From Tubulanus polymorphus (taxonomy: Eukaryota; Nemertea; Palaeonemertea; Tubulaniformes; Tubulanidae), in assembly GCF_964204645.1 (NCBI RefSeq), contig NC_134025.1:27498001-27558000 (forward strand): a DNA stretch of 60,000 nucleotides. Direction: 5' to 3'. Below, in pieces: positions 51,656 to 60,000 of the stretch (positions within the stretch are counted from its first letter, which is position 1; each line of letters starts with the position of its first letter). The position numbers and the translations under genes are program-made. Under the pieces are notes generated by a model that was given only the letters and a program-made list of their open reading frames with translations, made no database searches and was not told the DNA's origin.

Positions 51656-53634
51656 ACTGTTTAAAAACTTATTTTCAAGCTTCCTCCTATTGACATATCA
51701 ATATCTGACTTCAAGCCATGAATGCACAAATTTTTATTTATTACCGGTATTCATACTGTTCTGGAATCATCAAATTAAGTTACATTCATATTTTGTGCAA
51801 TATGTTAAATTTTCATATTCGTGAATTGAATTAGATTTCTGAAGATCAACATTTATTTGTTGTCAATATACGATTCTATTATCATCTCTTTACAAATGAA
51901 AAGTAAGTGTGATAATGGATTAGATTATCTCTATATAGATATTTCTTTTTCACGTTAGATTTGTTTTTCAATACATGACGATTCACTTAGTAAACTCTCC
52001 GACAATAACAGTATAGTCGGTAGACTCCAATTTGATTATCAGAAATCATGAATTTTACTAAGAAGAAAATTGGTCGAACTTATAGCAGTTATATCGTCAT
52101 CATGTCGGTGGCCAACAAGTCTGGCAGCTATCGTACGCTGTCAGTCGTCATTAGGCTTATCTTGTTTCTGTTAGGAGCTTTCGGAAATTCAGCTACATCC
52201 ATAGTGATGATAAGCCGCAGATTTCGGAGTTTATCTTACGCTAACTATCTCATCGTTTTGTCTGTCAGTGATGCCATGTACTGCATCAATATTGCTTTGA
52301 TGCCTGTCGTGCAGTTTGTTCTCTTGCACGTTAACATCAGCCCTATATTTTTGATGAAATCACTGATCAGTTGTCAAATCTACGAGTTTATAATGGAGCT
52401 TGCAGCCTGTAATAGTTCCTGGTTGATAGTAGCAATATCTCTAGAACGTGCAGCAGTCGTGCTCTTCCCATTTACATCTCGTTTGATATGTACACCTACA
52501 TTTTCAAGATGTGCTATATTTATAATAAGTGGCGTGAATACACTGACCTTATATCTTCTGCCTACTTTAGAGATACATTTTCCCAACCAGTCTTTCGGAT
52601 GTTACTACAAATTATTCGATCAAATAGCATTATTCACAACATTTGTCATCTATGTTTATTTTCTACCTTTGTCTTTGATTCTTGCTTCGAATGCTGGTAT
52701 AATATATCGGTTATTCAGGGGCTCGAAAATGATTTCGTCAGATAAGAAAACTACGAAATCAAAACGCACAACGATAATGCTCGTAACTGTTTCACTTGTA
52801 TTTGCTACATGCACGCTACCATCGTCTATTACTGCATTCTTACCTATCTCCGTGAAACTGAAAGATTCCCTTTATGATGTATTCACTCAGTTTCAATTGT
52901 GTAACTACGTCATTAACTTCTACATATATCTTTTACTGGGGCGAGAAATTCGTGAATATTTCTGTACAAAAATCTGCAGAAATTCACGTCAGAAAGTTTC
53001 ATTCACTCATTAAGTTTATTATACCGTGAGTTATGGTAGTGGTCATCGTCAGAACATTCTTTATTTTACATAAACTTCTGTGCATCTCAAATACTTGTGG
53101 ACAATGTTAACCTTTCAAACTTGACAATATAAGCTACGTAGTTAGAACTAGTCGTCTCCTGTTGTTCCTGTAAGTTATAGCAGAATGATACATTTTCATT
53201 ATCGGTTGTCACAGTACTGTGAATTATATCACCTGTGTTAGCGCCAATCTTTAAAGGGGAAAAGAGGTTCAGAAATGATTGGTTACAGTATTTGGTACTA
53301 GCTGTTGAAAAACATTGTTTATATGGTTTCTGGTATGATTGTGATCAGGTAATGATGTTGAAAAAATTGTAGTTGTGAGAGATGATCGAATAAATTAATA
53401 CTTAAGTTTGGCATATTCCGAGCATATATTAGTTCTCTGTTCTATTTGTAGATGGTAGCACCATCAGTTGCATAGCAGATTTTAGATATATATTTGAAAT
53501 GATAAGAAGATTGAGTCATCCCTTTAGATTTTTACATAGGCTTATTGAGAAGTTTTTCATCGAGTTTGTGAGGATTGCCAGTCTGATGTTAGTAAATCAG
53601 ACTCATCGCTCAGAATCTTCTTCGCCACATAATT
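51656..53634. repeat. Tandem duplication unit 2 (uninterrupted)
   Basis: Carries GPCR copy B with about 390 bp of upstream and 620 bp of downstream sequence nearly identical to unit 1. It preserves the pre-insertion site of the Harbinger-like element. Confidence 0.93.
52048..53013 (+). CDS. Intronless class A orphan GPCR, tandem copy B
   Basis: A 321-residue duplicate of the receptor at 48697-49662, about 96% identical. Substitutions cluster in the extracellular N-terminus (Gln5, Met6, Gln7, Asn13 of copy A become Lys, Lys, Lys, Ser) and the first outer loop (HININ to HVNIS). All receptor motifs are intact (GNSATS, SLERAAVV, NYVINFYIY, CQIYEF/SFGCYY), so both copies look functional. The upstream flank is conserved too, so the promoter was probably duplicated with the gene. 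Confidence 0.9.
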   Translation: MNFTKKKIGRTYSSYIVIMSVANKSGSYRTLSVVIRLILFLLGAFGNSATSIVMISRRFRSLSYANYLIVLSVSDAMYCINIALMPVVQFVLLHVNISPIFLMKSLISCQIYEFIMELAACNSSWLIVAISLERAAVVLFPFTSRLICTPTFSRCAIFIISGVNTLTLYLLPTLEIHFPNQSFGCYYKLFDQIALFTTFVIYVYFLPLSLILASNAGIIYRLFRGSKMISSDKKTTKSKRTTIMLVTVSLVFATCTLPSSITAFLPISVKLKDSLYDVFTQFQLCNYVINFYIYLLLGREIREYFCTKICRNSRQKVSFTH

Positions 53635-53936
53635 GTAATAACAGTTGCCTAGGTGATGCGTGTTGCATTAGGATTACTAGTGTCTCAGTGTGAATAGCTA
53701 ATGCGACAGTCGGGCTCTATTCACTGCGCTGAGTACTGCCAGATGCATTATGAAGATTTTATGTGGACTCTGACATTTGACAAAGAAAAACATTGAAAAA
53801 TAAACTTTAGACGTATAGAACTTAAGGATTTACATGAGTGGAAGTGTTTGTTTAAAAGATCACGACTAGTAATCATCTACTCGAGAAACTCCATATTTCT
53901 ACCGGTTTAGTTCGTCAAGAATTTCAATCTATAGTA
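53635..53936. other. Spacer and 5' leader of the LURAP1-like gene
   Basis: Unique sequence after the end of duplication unit 2. It probably contains the promoter and 5' UTR of the LURAP1-like gene. No motif stands out. Confidence 0.35.
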
Positions 53937-57003
<3,067 letters not shown>

Positions 57004-57173
57004 TTCAGCGTTTTGACTTAATTTGCAAGCATTAGATATTTTATTACATGTAATACGTAATTCTCATTTCTTTCCACTCCAACTCCTTGCAAGCAAAACT
57101 GGCTCATTTTATTAAGAAATTTGTAAAATTTGACACATGCTGTATCAGTGTAATCTGTTTTTGTTTACTGAAA

Positions 57174-57179
57174 AATAAA
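57174..57179 (+). terminator. Likely polyadenylation signal of the LURAP1-like gene
   Basis: AATAAA 171 bp after the stop codon and before the MCM5 start at 57446. Confidence 0.6.
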
Positions 57180-57381
57180 AAAGTATAAATATTTTTTGCA
57201 TTAAACCTTGAAAATCAGTTGTTTAAGTCATTTTTGGAAAATATTAGCAATAGCAATGCTTCTTTCAATCTGGACGTTGGTATACGAGGTGGTCGCAATG
57301 GATAAGATATAATATAAGTCACCGTTTTCAAAGTTCGAGGAAAACAAAATTAATCTCGAATATTGGTACGGAATTATATCG

Positions 57382-57423
57382 GGATTCGAACCCACTTGAC
57401 TAGTGATGCATTTACCGCCAAAT
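57382..57423 (+). promoter_or_regulatory. MCM5 proximal promoter: E2F-like site and reversed tRNA B box
   Basis: TTTACCGCCAAAT (57411-57423) reads TTTGGCGGTAAA on the other strand, a good E2F/DP site, 23 bp before the MCM5 ATG. MCM genes are classic E2F targets. Immediately upstream, GGATTCGAACC (57382-57392) is the reverse of a tRNA B box. Confidence 0.5.
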
Positions 57424-57445
57424 CTAATGACAACAATCTCCCATC

Positions 57446-60000
<2,555 letters not shown>

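Overview
The window is animal nuclear DNA. It holds many short, phase-consistent GT-AG introns, is AT-rich, and carries one complete tRNA gene, several transposon families and orthologues of conserved animal genes. A multiplexin collagen, a SMIT-type SLC5 transporter and an intronless class A GPCR family fit a non-vertebrate bilaterian, most likely a marine spiralian. The species cannot be read from the sequence.

Left part: a type XV/XVIII-like collagen runs leftwards off the window (<1..10675, -). A tRNA-Glu (-), mitochondrial ribosomal protein S12 (+), an SLC5 sodium/myo-inositol-type cotransporter (+), a DNPH1-like 2'-deoxynucleoside 5'-phosphate N-hydrolase (+) and the MOK kinase (-) follow. 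An orphan first exon and a 1.46 kb long-inverted-repeat transposon lie beyond MOK.

Right part: WDR81 (29777..38803, +) converges on ANKEF1 (40401..45412, -). Next come a 102-residue protein I do not recognise (-), ZNRD2 (+), a LURAP1-family gene (+) and the first nine coding exons of MCM5 (+, running off the right edge). Four intronless GPCR genes are interspersed. Two are nested antisense inside introns of ANKEF1 and the LURAP1-like gene. Two are a very recent tandem duplication directly behind ZNRD2.

The genes do not form one pathway; they are mostly housekeeping and structural genes. The most unusual points are a thyroglobulin type-1 domain carried by a symmetric phase 1-1 exon at the N-terminus of the collagen; a datable insertion of a Harbinger-like element in one of two GPCR duplicates, with the empty site preserved in the other; a 250-bp foldback retroelement with 17-bp target duplications and a partial hammerhead-like core; and three consecutive WDR81 introns sharing a non-consensus GTTCGC donor. 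Exon coordinates below were derived by hand from splice sites, reading frame and similarity to remembered family members; no search was run.
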